Assembly: GCA_964016875.1 (NCBI GenBank)
Contig: OZ024726.1
Span: 33,097,503 to 33,161,502 of the forward strand
Length of the DNA: 64,000 nt
Source of the DNA: Fallopia convolvulus
Lineage: Eukaryota; Streptophyta; Magnoliopsida; Caryophyllales; Polygonaceae
Direction of reading: 5' to 3'
Part shown: positions 20,973-32,504 of the stretch, piece by piece
How the letters are laid out: each line of letters starts with the position of its first letter
How positions within the stretch are numbered: position 1 is the first letter of the stretch
The notes under the pieces: generated by a model
The model's database searches: none
Told to the model about the DNA's origin: nothing
Seen by the model: only the letters and a program-made list of their open reading frames with translations
Program-made: the position numbers and the translations under genes

Positions 20973-22528
20973 TGATGAGGTATTTTCGATGGTCGTTATA
21001 CCTATCAAAGAACCTAACTTTACCAAACTCAGTAGAGCGGCAAGTAAGGGTCGATCCCACAGAGACTCGTGTATTTATGTTGTTACTTAAATGCCAAATA
21101 ACTAAAAAGGGGGGTTTATGATTGAAAGTCTAATCTAATATGCAGAATAAAAGTAAATATGAATGCAAAAGTTGATTGTAATATATGAGAGACAAGCGTA
21201 TTCAACTAGTTAAATCCATCATGACATTACTTTGTTGATCATCGATTCTCTTGATTCTCTACTCGCTTGAATAATCTATTGTGGATTATGACCCTACTAA
21301 GGATTAAGACCCGAACTTCAGATTTAGTTGATAGAACTACCATTCTAACAACCCTAATCATCTAACAACCTAAAAGACCTTTTATATTCAATTAGACAAC
21401 AGCATAACGATTCAAGTTATCAATAGAAACAAACACTTAGAGCAACCAGACATCTAAGTGACTTGTGAATTAATTCCCTTCTTTAACCAACTAGTCCAAC
21501 CGGTACTAAATTGATTAAAGTATAATCTTGATCAAATTAACTCCGACCGGCAATTAATAAGATTCAGTTATAACTAGAAATTCAATTAGGTAGCTAATCT
21601 AACAAAACCCTAGTTTAGATTCAATTAAGCACATGGAATAAACTCTATTCAAGTTTATTGAGAATCAATTAAACATCACAACAATATGCAAATCATGACT
21701 TCAATAACTAGCCAAACACAATAAATTTAGCAATGCATAATTAAAATTAAGAAAAACTTACAAAGGTTTAAAGTTCGCCTCTAGAGAGAAAAACCCTAGC
21801 CTTTAAAAGTATGATCAATGTTATGAAAGAGAGAGAAACTAACAAGGGTTTTTAATATCTCTTAATACTACTAAAAATATCCAAGGAAACAAATCTAAAT
21901 AACCCATACAAGCACAACTCGGAAATACATAAACCAAGCCCAAAACTAAGCCCAAATCTCGGCCCAAAACATCTCTGCGTAGAAAGCCAATTGCGTGGCT
22001 TGACCTCTTAAAGCGCAGCCGCACTTTTAACTGCTAACCCGCGCAATTTCCTTAGTTCAGCATTCAGGTGATACTTCAGAGGTTGTTTTGACCCCCTTCG
22101 ATTTGGAATTTGGACTCGGAGTAAAACTATGAATTGTAACTCTTCGTGTTAGCTTTCCAGTGATACCAAATTCAGCTTCATCTGACCACTATAGCTCCCA
22201 AACCAAGCATTTCAATATATAGTTGTCAAAATAAGACTCTAATGCATAACCCGAGTTTAAGCGTTCTTTTCACACAAGCTCTTGGGCCTTAGCTCTTCTA
22301 ATCTTCACTTGTATCACTATAAGCTTCATCTTGATCCTCCACAATCATCTAAGATCCATCCCATCCATCCTTATTTACCTAAAGATCTGCAAAACCGAAC
22401 AAAATAAGCGCAACTACCCGAATTTCCTAGAAAACCTAAAAAACTAGAAACTAAGCTAAAACCAACTAAAACTATGCAAAAACCAACACAAATATGCATC
22501 CTAATATACTCCTAAATGAAAGCTATCA
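20973..22528. mobile_element. Solo LTR, 1556 bp
   Basis: Starts TGATGAGGTATTTTCG and ends AAAGCTATCA, so TG...CA, with a perfect 5-bp duplication GTTCC (20968-20972 and 22529-22533). It sits between the RT and RNase H parts of the copia pol gene. No internal retroelement domain is present. It contains GCAAGTAAGGGTCGATCCC near 21040, a word shared in part with the solo LTR at 24453. Unequal recombination between two LTRs is the usual origin. Confidence 0.9.
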
Positions 22529-22533
22529 GTTCC

Positions 22534-24447
22534 CTCTTCTAAAGAGTAACCCTTTTCTTGGACAACCTTTCAAGTAGCGAAGTATTCTATATACAACATT
22601 GAGATGAGCATGTCTTAGATCATGCATAAACTTGATTATGACAAAAACTAGATAAGCAATATCAGGTCTAGTATGGGATAAATAAATCAGTTTCCCACAC
22701 AGCCTTTGATACATTTCCTTATCCACAACCGGATCACCTTTGGAGTCTCCAAGTTTAATTATGATTTGGATCAATGGGAGTCGAAGCTGGTTTACATCCA
22801 CTTTTACCTGTTTCTTCCAACAAGTCGGTGATATATTTCTGTTTAGAAATAAATATCCCTTTAGAAGAATTAGCAACTTCAATTCCAAGGAAATATTTAA
22901 GTCCACCAAGAGACTTAATTTCAAATTTAGCTTCCAACTTTCGCCTAAGCTTCTCTTGTTCAATACGGTTGTCACCCGTAACTATGATATCATCGACATA
23001 AACAAGAAGAATAGTCACTCCCCCTGAAGCTGAATGTTTGAAAAATAAGGTATGACCGCCTTGACTTTGTTTGTACCTAGCACCTTTCATTACGGATGTG
23101 AACCTCCCAAACCATGCCCTTGGTAGGAGAAGATGATGATGAGAAACCTGGAGGAATTTGCATGTATATCTCCTCATCAAGAGTACCATGGAGAAAAGCA
23201 TTTTTGACATCAAATTGACAAAGGGGCCAATTGAAAAGAGCAGTCAAGGACAACAAAATTCTGACCGTATTCATCCTTGCAACTGGGGCAAGAGTTTCTT
23301 GATAATCAATCCCGTAGGTTTGAGTGAAACCCTTAGCAACTAGGCGTTCTTTGTACCTTTCCAATGTTCTATCAGCCTTATATTTGAGGGTGAACACCCA
23401 CCTACACCCAACAATATTCTTATCCAAGGGTTTAGGAACAATCTCCCAGATGTTATTCTTTTCCAAAGCACACATCTCTTCTCTCATGGCTTCCCTCCAT
23501 TCTTTTTTGTTAAGGTCTTTAGAAACATTTTTAGGAATGGGAATTTGATTGAGATCTTGTATGAATTTTCTGTGGGAAGGAGAAAAGCGATGTAAGGATA
23601 CATGGTTAGCCAAAGGATAAAGAGGTAGTTTTGTGCAAGATTTGGCACCTTTTCTAAGAGAAATGGGTAACTCCGAATCAGGAAGTTCTGGACTGATGAA
23701 AGGAACATTAAGTTCGTTTGGGGAAAAGTTATCTTCTGGCAGTATAATTCCATTTACAACACTTGGAGATGAGGGTTGATCATGTTGTTGGAGTGAAGTA
23801 TGCCTCTCTTTTCTTGAATAGACATTAGGAAAGTAAGAAAAGGTTGGGTTTGAGTCAAGTGAAAGTTCCAAAACTTCAGATTCTAGTTGTGAAGGTGGTG
23901 AATCTGTTTCAGCAATTGGCAGCGGTGAATCTGTTACAGCACATGATGGTTGGCAAGTGTCTAATGTGGGCAAAGTTTTTTGTGGCTGAGTAGGAATAGA
24001 ACCAAGAGGTAAGGTTGGAGCACCATTTGAGGGATAAAAAGGCCTGGTTTTAGCGAAAGATACATCCATGGAGACATAAGCTTTCTTAGTCACAAGATTA
24101 TAACACTTGTATCCTTTTTGGTTTGGAGAGTAACAAATGAATATGTATTTGATGGAACATGGATCAAGTTTCCCTCTTTGTGGACCATGAACATGGACAA
24201 AAACAATGCAGCCAAAGGTCCTAAGAGGAAGCTTGGTGGTTCTGAAGTTTGGATGTGTTTTTCGAAGACAATCAAGGGGAATTTGATGATGTAAGACTTC
24301 AGAAGTTAAACGGTTGATCAAAAAACAACAGTGAGAAGTGCTTCTCTCCAAAGGAATTTTGGAACATTGTGTTAAAAGAGAAGAGCCTGAGTAACCTCAA
24401 GGAGATGTCTATTTTTCCTTTTAGCAATGCCATTTTGTTGCAGATAA
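22534..24447 (-). pseudogene. Copia integrase C-terminus and reverse transcriptase
   Basis: Integrase end QQNGIAKRKNRHLLEVTQAL, then a stop, near 24360-24447. The chromodomain-like region follows (RTFGCIVFVHVHGPQRGKLD). RT begins WREAMREEMCALEKNNIWEI and runs through FDVKNAFLHGTLDEEIYMQI. A deletion removes the segment between KGMVWEV and PRAWF. The catalytic YVDDIIVTG is intact at about 22976-23000. RT continues to HTRPDIAYLVFVIIKFMH and RYLKGCPRKGLLFRRG. At least two frameshifts divide it. Confidence 0.92.
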
Positions 24448-24452
24448 TACAC

Positions 24453-25699
24453 TGACTCGGCTAAAGTCGTTGTGCCGAGATCAAAAATAAATTACCCTAA
24501 ATTACAAACCAAGTATAGCATGCAAGTAAGGGATCGAAAGCAAGAGAATCGGTATTCTGATCAATCAGCAAAGAACAAAGACAGGGTTTTTGGGTTTAAG
24601 CAAGCAAACAGTATTAGGTTTCAAATCAATTAAAGGAAAGTAGAGTTCATTCAATCAATTCCACCTTTTTAATCATTCGATCATCGATTCATCCACTTTT
24701 CTATATTTCCTAGGTTAATTCCAATCCTTATAAAAGATTTCCGCTTGTCCACGGTCCAAGCGAAACTATGATATGAACAAGGACGCTTAATTCAAATCAT
24801 GCAAAGTATTAAGGATAAAAGGATATCAAATCATGCAATCAAGTTACAAGTCTCATGCATAAAATAACAATCAAACACTCTTTCTCAATTGCAGTCCACG
24901 GTCCTGAAAAAGAGTTGTTTCAAGGATAAATAAGATTGCACAGACAACAATCAAAACTAATCCAAACAGTAGATCTAAGTCAATCAAACAAGTTGATCAG
25001 GCTCATAAAATCAAACATAGATCATATAATTAAAACAAGAGTTCTGATATTAACCAAAGGATAGAAAAGTTACCGAAATCTCACGAATTCAATAAAAAAG
25101 GCTTCCTTGATCAAACAAACTCCAAGGACGATTAGTTCTCCATAATAGAAAGCAAAAACTAGGTTAAAATAAAAGTCTCCAAAGTATGCTATGATTGTAT
25201 GATCTAAAGTCTGCTACGAAACTAGGCTTAAATACTAGAAACAACCGAAATAACCTAAAGATATAAATATAATAAAAGATAAAAATAAAAGTGAAACGAA
25301 GTCGGCGTCGCGGAACCTAGCCACCCGCGAGCGCGGTTTGCCACCCGTGATCGCGGCTCCACCTTCCTCTCGGCGTCCGCGGAATCAACATCACCCGCGA
25401 GCACGGTCCCGACCCGCGGTCGCGGGTCCTGCGAACTCTCGCCCCCTCGGATCTTCTCTTCACCTCGGTGTCGGCTCCACACCCGAGGGCACGGGTCTTG
25501 ATCTCCGCAAAATCTTCAGTCTTTTATTCCTTGCAACCGCTGTAAAGCAGGTCTTCAGCTCGAACTTAGGACTTTTGTCTTCAAAAGCTTCATCTGTAGG
25601 CTTTTTTGATATTACAAATAAACACCCTAATCTAGCCTAAAACACTCAGAAATCCTAATAAAAATACATAATTACGTTGTACTAAAACCAGCGTAATCA
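24453..25699. mobile_element. Solo LTR, 1247 bp
   Basis: Starts TGACTCGGCTAAAGTCG and ends CAGCGTAATCA. A perfect 5-bp duplication TACAC flanks it (24448-24452 and 25700-25704) inside the copia integrase. The 25300-25500 part holds repeated CpG-rich near-palindromes (CACCCGCGAGCGCGGT, CCCGTGATCGCGG, ACCCGCGGTCGCGGGT). No coding domain. Confidence 0.9.
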
Positions 25700-25704
25700 T
25701 ACAC

Positions 25705-25888
25705 ACATGATGATTCGTGGAAATCCCCTGACTTTGGAAGAGGGATGAAATAGAGTTATTGAAGTAATCTTTGGCATTATCGGTCCTAATTTTTTAAATT
25801 GTGCCCCAAACTGAATTTGGATCATTGAAAGAAACCTAGGAAGAATAGTGCTAACTTCTGATTTTTGTTTGAGGAGAAATACCCATGT
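25705..25888 (-). pseudogene. Copia integrase core fragment
   Basis: Encodes TWVFLLKQKSEVSTILPRFL, then IQFGAQFKKL, then after a frameshift DNAKDYFNNSISSLFQSQGI, typical of the integrase catalytic core. It is bounded on one side by the solo LTR and on the other by the CACTA terminus at 25889. Confidence 0.88.
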
Positions 25889-25961
25889 CACTACTGGTAC
25901 AAAAATCCTCTTTTACATCACTTAATATACACCGGATGTGTGTAAGGTGATGTAAAAGATA

Positions 25962-27397
25962 GGCAGAATACATCAATAGACCCCTGAACTTGTACACTTT
26001 TATCAACCAGCACCCCGTACTTTGAAATGTTCAATTAAACCCCTAAACTCAACTAAATTTGGTCTATTAAACACATGCGACCAGAATCTCTTCTGCGTGA
26101 AAATCAAACGCGATGACGTGTCAGATTTTTATGCCACATATATGCCAACTTAATGCCACATAGATAACTTTTATTTTTTATTTTAATTATTTATGAAATA
26201 AAATTAAATTACTAGTTTGCCTTTGACACCTTGACATGGTGTTGTTTTAATTATTTTAATATAAGAAAAAAAGTTCCGGTTCGCTCAAAAAAAAAGAAAA
26301 AAGTTATAGAGAGAAAAAAAATACAAATGCTCTACTTTGTTAATATTATTAAGATGAATTAAATTAGACATCTAAAAATTTCTTGGCATCGTTTTTTATT
26401 CTAAAAAATTCTTTTTGCCTTGCCCAGATCTGCAAATTTCGATATCGACCATTTCACCATCGGCAAATTCTTCAATCTTCACCGTCGTTCTGATAAACAG
26501 CACTATGAAAGAACCACAGTGAGAATCAGGACGGAACGGAGGCCTATCTTCTCTGCAAATTTTGAGTCCGACGGCAATATCTTCTCTGCCTCGTCGAACC
26601 AGATCCAAATCCATAGACTCGGAGAAAGAATTCGAATTCCTCACATCCGAAGGAACCAGATCTAGAATCAGGACGGAACGGCGGCATACCTTCTCTGCAA
26701 ATTCAAGTTCGACGGCAATATCTTCTCTGCCTCGTCGAACCAGATCGAGATCCAAGGGGAAAGAATTCGAACCAGATCCAATAAGGAACTTGTGATCCAT
26801 CTCGAGTCCGACGGCAATATCTTCTTTCTCCTGAGTCCGTGTTCCATCTCTAGTCCGTCGCCGACGCCGATTTATCAGTTGAATGAACTTGTGATCTTCC
26901 CTTGTTTATCAGTTGAATGAACTTGTAAAATTCCCCCCCGACTCTCTCCCGTTCCTTCCTTCTTAGGGCTGTTTATCAGTTGAATGAACTTGTGAACTTT
27001 CAGATCTAAGGGTAGGAGAAGATTCAGATTAGATCTGAGAAAAAAAGAAGAAGAAGAAAATCCAGATTCAGATCTGAGAAAAAAAATAAAGAAAAAAAGA
27101 GAAAAAAGAAAATAAATAAAAGAAGATATAAAAAAATAAAATTTTCATGCTTTTACACTATTAAAAATAAATAAGGAAAAAAGGGAAAAAAAAAATTAAA
27201 AAAAAAATCAATGTCATCAAATCTAAGTTATTAACTCGTCAAAGTGTCGATTGACCTTCACGCGTATTGCCATGTCAGCGTAAAGTGTTCAATTGAACAA
27301 ATTTAATTAAATTTAGGTGTTTATTTGAAACTTTCATAGTACGGGGGGCTAGTTGAAAAAAAGTTACAAGTTCGAGTGTCTGTTAATGTATTCTGCC
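25962..27397. mobile_element. Non-autonomous MULE inside the CACTA element, 1436 bp
   Basis: Terminal inverted repeats of about 85 bp begin GGCAGAATACAT and include CGAACTTGTA or CTGAACTTGTA and CCCCGTACT. A perfect 10-bp duplication GTAAAAGATA flanks it (25952-25961 and 27398-27407), fitting the Mutator superfamily. The interior has a direct repeat of about 75 bp (TCCGACGGCAATATCTTCTC near 26566 and 26710), TTATCAGTTGAATGAACTTG three times between 26872 and 26992, and A-rich low-complexity DNA. No transposase. Confidence 0.9.
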
Positions 27398-27949
27398 GTA
27401 AAAGATATACGACCGACATTATTCATCGGTTGTCTTTAATGAGTAGTTTTTGCAGGTATATTATACCTCGAATTTTAATAACCAATGTAAAAGATATTTT
27501 AAAAAAAACAATTAAAAATCCACGTCAATGTAAAACAAAGCTAAACACGGGTATTTTTAGAGGGCAAAATTTCGTCAAATTCGAGATTATAGTAGCGGCA
27601 CTATTGAAACTTTGTCAATCCTCTTTGTGCGTAACCATAAACCAAATCTATCTTCTAAAATCTATCTTTTTCATACTCAATCTCTCTCTCAAGCCTTCAG
27701 TAGTGGTTCAGTATAGCGCGAAATCGAAGAAGCTCACTTGTCCCCCTCACTTGATTGCTCAATTTCCCTGTCAATTTCTCAGTTAATCAACTTACAATCT
27801 TAGCTGTTTTCATCTCTAAGCAAAATTTTGCTTTCAATTCTTTGAAATGTTTGGTATTTTACCCTCAATTGATTCAATTTGGTCGTTTTTTCTAACAAAT
27901 TCCTATTATTTTTATCGTTTCAATTCGAAACCCTAGCCTTCAACAATGG

Positions 27950-28960
27950 TTCGAGTTTAGCACGAAATCGAAGAAGCTCACTTGTTCGGTGTGCAAACAG
28001 CGATGTGTGTTGCATAATGCTTTCCGCCTTTACTTTGAGTCCATCGACGATGGAAACGACCCGACTCTCTCTCAATCGCAAAGCGTCGGCTTGGAAGGGA
28101 GTCCCGAGGTTTTGCAACAGGGAGGTCAAGAAGTTGGAATCGAAGGTTTCTGTGTTAAATTTGACGTTGGACCTTCGTCAAGGAGAGTTGAAACTGACTA
28201 GTGATGAGGTATTAGGTCAAGAGAACTTTTTAAATGTTGTAAATCGGCAAGTGAAGCGCCTTTCTTGCATTTCCATCTTTAGGTATTGGTAAACTTGTGA
28301 TTCAAACATGTTCAATCTCATTTTGTAGTTTTGTAAATCTAATTTGCTTGCACTTGTTTAGCAACACTTGTGCAAGGAGCATTTGTGTACATGTAAATCT
28401 AATAAGGTTGCACTTGTTTTGCTACAACTGTGCAAAGAGCAATTGTCTAATGAAGTGGCGCTGAAGGAAAAAATTCAGGAAATTCTTGGAACAAAATATA
28501 GTGTAAGTTCATATTTTTTTAAGAAAAAATTTATAGATGTATGTGTAGTGGCATATAACTCATCTCTAGTTTTACTATCTTTTGTAGGAACTTGTAAAAT
28601 CTTCTCTTGAGTGCTCCAAGATTGCAAGAGAAAAGTTTAGCATTGGCCAAGGAACTTGCTACTCTGAAATTGTAAGTGTTGTTGTAGAATAGCAAGATAG
28701 ACTGGTTCAGATTCTTGTTCTCCCATAACTTGTTATATAATTACGCTGCTAATTTTTCTTTTCATCTGGGATCAGGTTGTCTGACTTTAATTTGATGGAG
28801 GACTACATTGTGAAGCTTGCTAACTTGTGCAATGAGTTTAATAGTCAGGACACTGTTGATGTTCTCAAGAAATCTTTGTTCATTCGTAACAAATAATCTC
28901 TCAAACTTATGCACTAAATGCTTGATGTGAATTCTGTTGGCAAATATTCTAATTGTAATA
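27950..28960 (+). pseudogene. Captured TRAIP-like RING E3 ligase gene fragment
   Basis: The 3' half of a RING finger is readable near 27965-28100 (KKLTCSVCKQRC, then AFRLYFESIDDGNDPTLSQS). In another frame follows the coiled coil REVKKLESKVSVLNLTLDLR. Later exons encode CKEQLSNEVALKEKIQ (28430-28500), ELVKSSLECS and LQEKSLALAKELATLKL (28589-28670), and SDFNLMEDYIVKLANLCNEF, then DVLKKSLFIRNK-stop (28776-28899). Exons keep GT-AG borders, so this is a genomic capture. Several one-base frameshifts and stops break it. The start of the first exon (TCGAAGAAGCTCACTTGT) is also present at about 27727. The family assignment is from pattern memory and is tentative. Confidence 0.55.
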
Positions 28961-29678
28961 TGTTGCAATGCTCTGTAAATGAAGTGAGTTTTGATGGCTT
29001 GGAAATTGAAAAGTGATGTTGTAATGCATGCTTTTGCTTCAGATATAGATTCAGATACTAGCTAGACTAATGAAACTGGAAACTGGACTAGTAAAAGTGT
29101 TGCTGAAGATATTGTAGTGGCATTCTAAGAACAAGGTGTTTTAAGATTTTCATTAAGAAGCTTATATGTTTCACAGCTTTAGTGAACAATATTTGCTATT
29201 TGATTCATACATGCCAATGTGTTCAACGTGTTGTTTTCTTCCATATCTATTTTTGGGCATATTTTTTTACCTCTATAGTATATTTGGTAGGTCTAGATGT
29301 GCTTTGCACTGATAGGACGATGGTCTTTTATCTTAGCTGTTTATGATTGGATAGATGAAGATGTTGGCTATTGTCAAGATATGCACTTTTTGAGTGTTTT
29401 TGTAGCTTCTAAATTGCTATAATTATTAACAAGAAATATATTAACATAGCTAATTGAAGAATCTAGCTTTTAAAAAAATCGAATAAGGAATGTAATTGGA
29501 AAAGCTTTTGAAAGTCGTTGGAACTGTTCTACATGAAAACCCGACCTAAAATATGAAACAAATGCCATTTCTAATCATATAGCAATAAGTTATCGTTTTC
29601 CTGGTGTACAAGTTAATGACTGGTTTTAACCGTGGTTATTCCTTCATATGTTGACATGTCGTATGCATTTTTTTGCAG

Positions 29679-30665
29679 GCATGAGTGATCTTTGCTCCCC
29701 CATGATAATTCTCATTGAAAATGAAGCAAATGCTTTTTGGTGCTTTGAACGCGTGATCCGCAGATTGGTATAATATCTACGTGCATTACATACTGATTGA
29801 ATCTTTTTCTATCCATGATAATTCTCATAGATCTTTACTTACCTTATGTTGGATGGTTAAAATTTTAAAGTGAGAAAACTTCAGATGCAATGGAGGCATG
29901 GTTGGACTAGAGGCTCAGCTTACAAATTTAGCATCTCTTACTCAAACTATTGACCCAAAACTTCATAACCATTTAGGTAAATCCACTACAACTGACTTCA
30001 TTCCCGCCTTCCTTTGTCATCTTTTATTTTATAGCTACCTGTTGAAGATGTTAATTTTATGGTTTTTTTTATAAAAAAAATTGAGAGCAGATAAACTTGA
30101 TGGTGGAGATTTACTTGTTTTCAATTCGGATGCTTATGGTTTTATTTCGTCGCGAATTTTCATTTGTTGATTCTTTGTACCTTTGGGAGGTATGAAAAAT
30201 TGAAAATTGTTGCATTTTATGACTATGCTCCACTTTGTGCTCCACTTTGTGCTCTAAATAATCTTTAAGAGATTTCTTATTATTGACAGATAATGTGGGC
30301 CTTAGAATACGATCCGGGCCTCTTCTGGATGTATGAAGAGCCTAATGCATTGCAAGGATCTACAAGAAAAGCGAAATCAATGCGCCAATACAAGAAATTT
30401 GAGAGAGAAAATATGAACGGTGCTATAGATGAACCTCTTCCCATTTCACTCTTCCTTATTGCCAATGTTCTCAAGGAAAAAGGCCCCCAACTCCTTACAG
30501 AAGCTCGTGGTATTGATGATGTCGTTAAGGTACACACATTCTCTTCAATTTGGTATTTGATGATGTAATTTTTCCGCCCTTGTTTACTATTTTTTGTTTT
30601 CCAGATCTTGAACCACACGAGTGGAAACTTAGACGCCAAGAAAGCTTGTGTTGGCTTACAAACAT
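29679..30665 (+). pseudogene. Captured TBC-domain RabGAP gene fragment
   Basis: Five exons of a plant TBC/RabGAP gene, whose products accelerate GTP hydrolysis by Rab GTPases. 29679-29767 encodes GMSDLCSPMIILIENEANAF and WCFERVIRRL. About 29871-29976 encodes NFRCNGGMVGLEAQL and DPKLHNHL. 30091-30189 encodes DKLDGGD and, after a one-base shift, IRMLMVLFRREFSFVDSLYL. 30290-30529 encodes IMWALEYDPGLFWMYEE through LLTEARGIDDVVK. 30605-30665 encodes ILNHTSGNLDAKKAC and stops. Only the C-terminal half of the TBC domain is present, without the N-terminal part carrying the catalytic arginine finger. Introns are retained, so it was copied at DNA level. Confidence 0.8.
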
Positions 30666-31089
30666 AATCAGCCAGCTTTGTTGTGCAAATCAACCAGCTT
30701 AAGGATTGTTGTTGTTAAAGTTGTGATTGGTTGGTTGCATTTATTGAGCCCACTGAAATCCTTGAGACATTTCAAGTCTGGTTATCACTGAAATTTCTTC
30801 TTGAGACATTTCAAGTCTTAGGCATTGTTTAAGGGTCATAGGCATTGTTGAAGGGTCAATTAATGCAACCAGATTTGCTGCTTCTTTAGAAAATTATCAC
30901 ACTTTACAACTACTGTGCTTGTTGCATGTTTGAATGTCTTCTTGAGAAAGGCAATCTTAACTATATTGGTCATTGTTGAGAAAGGCAATCTTTACAACTA
31001 CTCTACTGGTTGCATTGTTGATGGTTTATCAATTAGGTCCAAAAAATTCTGCAGATTGTTAGTTCAGCTAAACTATATAGGTCATTTAA

Positions 31090-31365
31090 AAAAAATTATA
31101 ATACTTTATACACCGGTTACTCAATCGGTTTAAATAAAATCATGCGTGCCTAATCTTAACTTTTGACATGGGTTTTCTAAATTTTTATACACCGTTTGCT
31201 AACTGATGTATAAACACCTTAAGCGCGCGAACTGATTTTTTACACCATTGTTTATGCCGTTTATACACCGGTTGTCAACCGATGTATAAAATGTGTTTTT
31301 ACACCGGGTGCATATATTACACCACTAACATGTACACCGGTTATAACCGGTGTAAAACACTATTC
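31090..31365. repeat. CACTA subterminal repeats
   Basis: At least six ACACCGGTT/AACCGGTGT-type words in both orientations, for example ACACCGGTTGTCAACCGATG and ACACCGGTTATAACCGGTGT. The latter is a perfect palindrome. Such arrays bind the CACTA transposase in known elements. Confidence 0.8.
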
Positions 31366-31397
31366 ATGCCCGATGGAAAATCTGTTTTTTGTTCTAG

Positions 31398-32282
31398 ATT
31401 TATCCCTGGAAATGTTTATAGTAGAAGATGGTCCCCAAATGTCACTGTGAATTAATTCAAAAAGGACACCACTCCTTGTATCAATAATGGGAAATGACAC
31501 ACGAGTATGTTTGGCTTGCTCACACACATCACAATGAAAGGAAGAAACGTCAATCCCTTTAAAGTATTCAAGGTATAAGTGTTTTAAGAGGTAAAAGGAT
31601 GGATGTCCATGTCTAAAATGAAGCATCCAGATATCGTGGGTGGAGTTTACATTCAAGGCTTGGTCAAAGAAAGGCTTGTCGATTTTCTTAGGGTGATCAA
31701 GGTAGTAGAGGCCATTCTTCTCCTTAGCAAGACCAATCTTCATCCCTGAGCCCTGAGCTTGAAAAACGCAGCAAGAATGAGTGAATGAAACACAACAATT
31801 CAAATCTTTGGCCAGTTTGTGAATAGAGATTAGGTTGGATGAAAGTGTAGGAACAAGAAGGAATTGTTTTAGAATAAGATACTTGGAAATTTGGATGGTT
31901 CCTTTCCCAAAAACTCGAGCTAATGACCCATTTGCAGTTAGGATTTGTCTAGGCTCTGAACAAGGCTGGAAAAGTATTGAAAAAATTTTTGGAATTGGTC
32001 ATATGTTCAGTGGCTCCGGAATCTAAAATCCATTGGTTAAGATTGGAATCTTCAGAAGTTCTTAAACATAAATAAGTTGGAGGATTACCTGAAAGAGCAA
32101 AGGTTCCTGGACTAGAGGAAATATCACCTGATTGTTTGTAGACTAAGTTGAAGAAGGTTTTGAATTTTTCAACTTCAGCAGAACTAATCCATTCAGAAAG
32201 ATGAGTTTTGTTCTTAGTTGAATGGTTCCTCAAAGGATAATCAATAGGAATAGATGAAGCTTCATCTTTGGAAGTCATGATT
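31398..32282 (-). pseudogene. Copia protease and GAG-pre-integrase region
   Basis: Reads MTSKDEASSIPIDYPLRNHS from about 32280. The protease core LDSGATEHMTNS lies near 32010-32045. After a frameshift, PTLSSNLISIHKLAKDLNCC leads into the zinc-binding HFRHGHPSFYLLKHL...CDVCEQAKHTR and then integrase start FELIHSDIWGPSST. It ends at the CACTA junction (NISRDKS). Gag proper is absent. Confidence 0.88.
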
Positions 32283-32326
32283 CCAGCAATAAAGGCTTGA
32301 AACGAGATAGCCGATTTCAGCAATGA

Positions 32327-32430
32327 AGGCTGAACAAATAGACGATAACTCAGGCTGAGGGATCAACAAAAAAGGACTCAGCAATGAAGGTTGAAAAAAC
32401 TAAGATAAGAACTCAGCAATGAAGGCTGAG
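32327..32430. repeat. Copia leader repeats with a constant loop
   Basis: TCAGCAATGAAGGCTGA-type units occur at 32327-32343, 32378-32394 (GTTGA variant) and 32412-32430, with degenerate ones near 32283 and 32451. Two of the three form five- or six-pair hairpins with the seven-base loop AATGAAG. They lie between the PBS and the protease region. Confidence 0.7.
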
Positions 32431-32491
32431 ATGAAGTGTTTAAGGAACAAAAAACAGGAATGAAGGTTGAAGCTCATATTAGATGAACCAA

Positions 32492-32504
32492 GGCTTTGAT
32501 ACCA
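32492..32504 (-). promoter_or_regulatory. Copia primer-binding site
   Basis: TGGTATCAAAGCC on the minus strand, directly after the LTR end AACA. It differs by one base from TGGTATCAGAGCC, complementary to the 3' end of initiator methionine tRNA. Confidence 0.9.

Larger units (their letters stand above)
25889..31397. mobile_element. CACTA element carrying host gene fragments (Pack-CACTA)
   Basis: The left end reads CACTACTGGTACAAAAATCC. Subterminal repeats of ACACCGG and TTTACATC type follow at 25900-25960 and are dense at 31090-31365 (ACACCGGTTGTCAACCGATG and others). The right end reads AAAATCTGTTTTTTGTTCTAG, the complement of a CACTA-like terminus lacking its last few bases. It carries no transposase. 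Its interior holds exons of two unrelated plant genes in plus orientation. It interrupts the copia integrase, which also lost about 30 bp at the right junction. Length 5.5 kb, including a 1.4-kb MULE. Confidence 0.8.

Noticed and set aside
24453..25699. Treating 20973-22528 and 24453-25699 as the two LTRs of one element
   Set aside because: Lengths and most of the sequence differ, each has its own distinct 5-bp duplication, and copia coding sequence lies between.
26396..26800. 134-codon frame in the MULE
   Set aside because: It is generated by the internal direct repeat and has no transposase motif.
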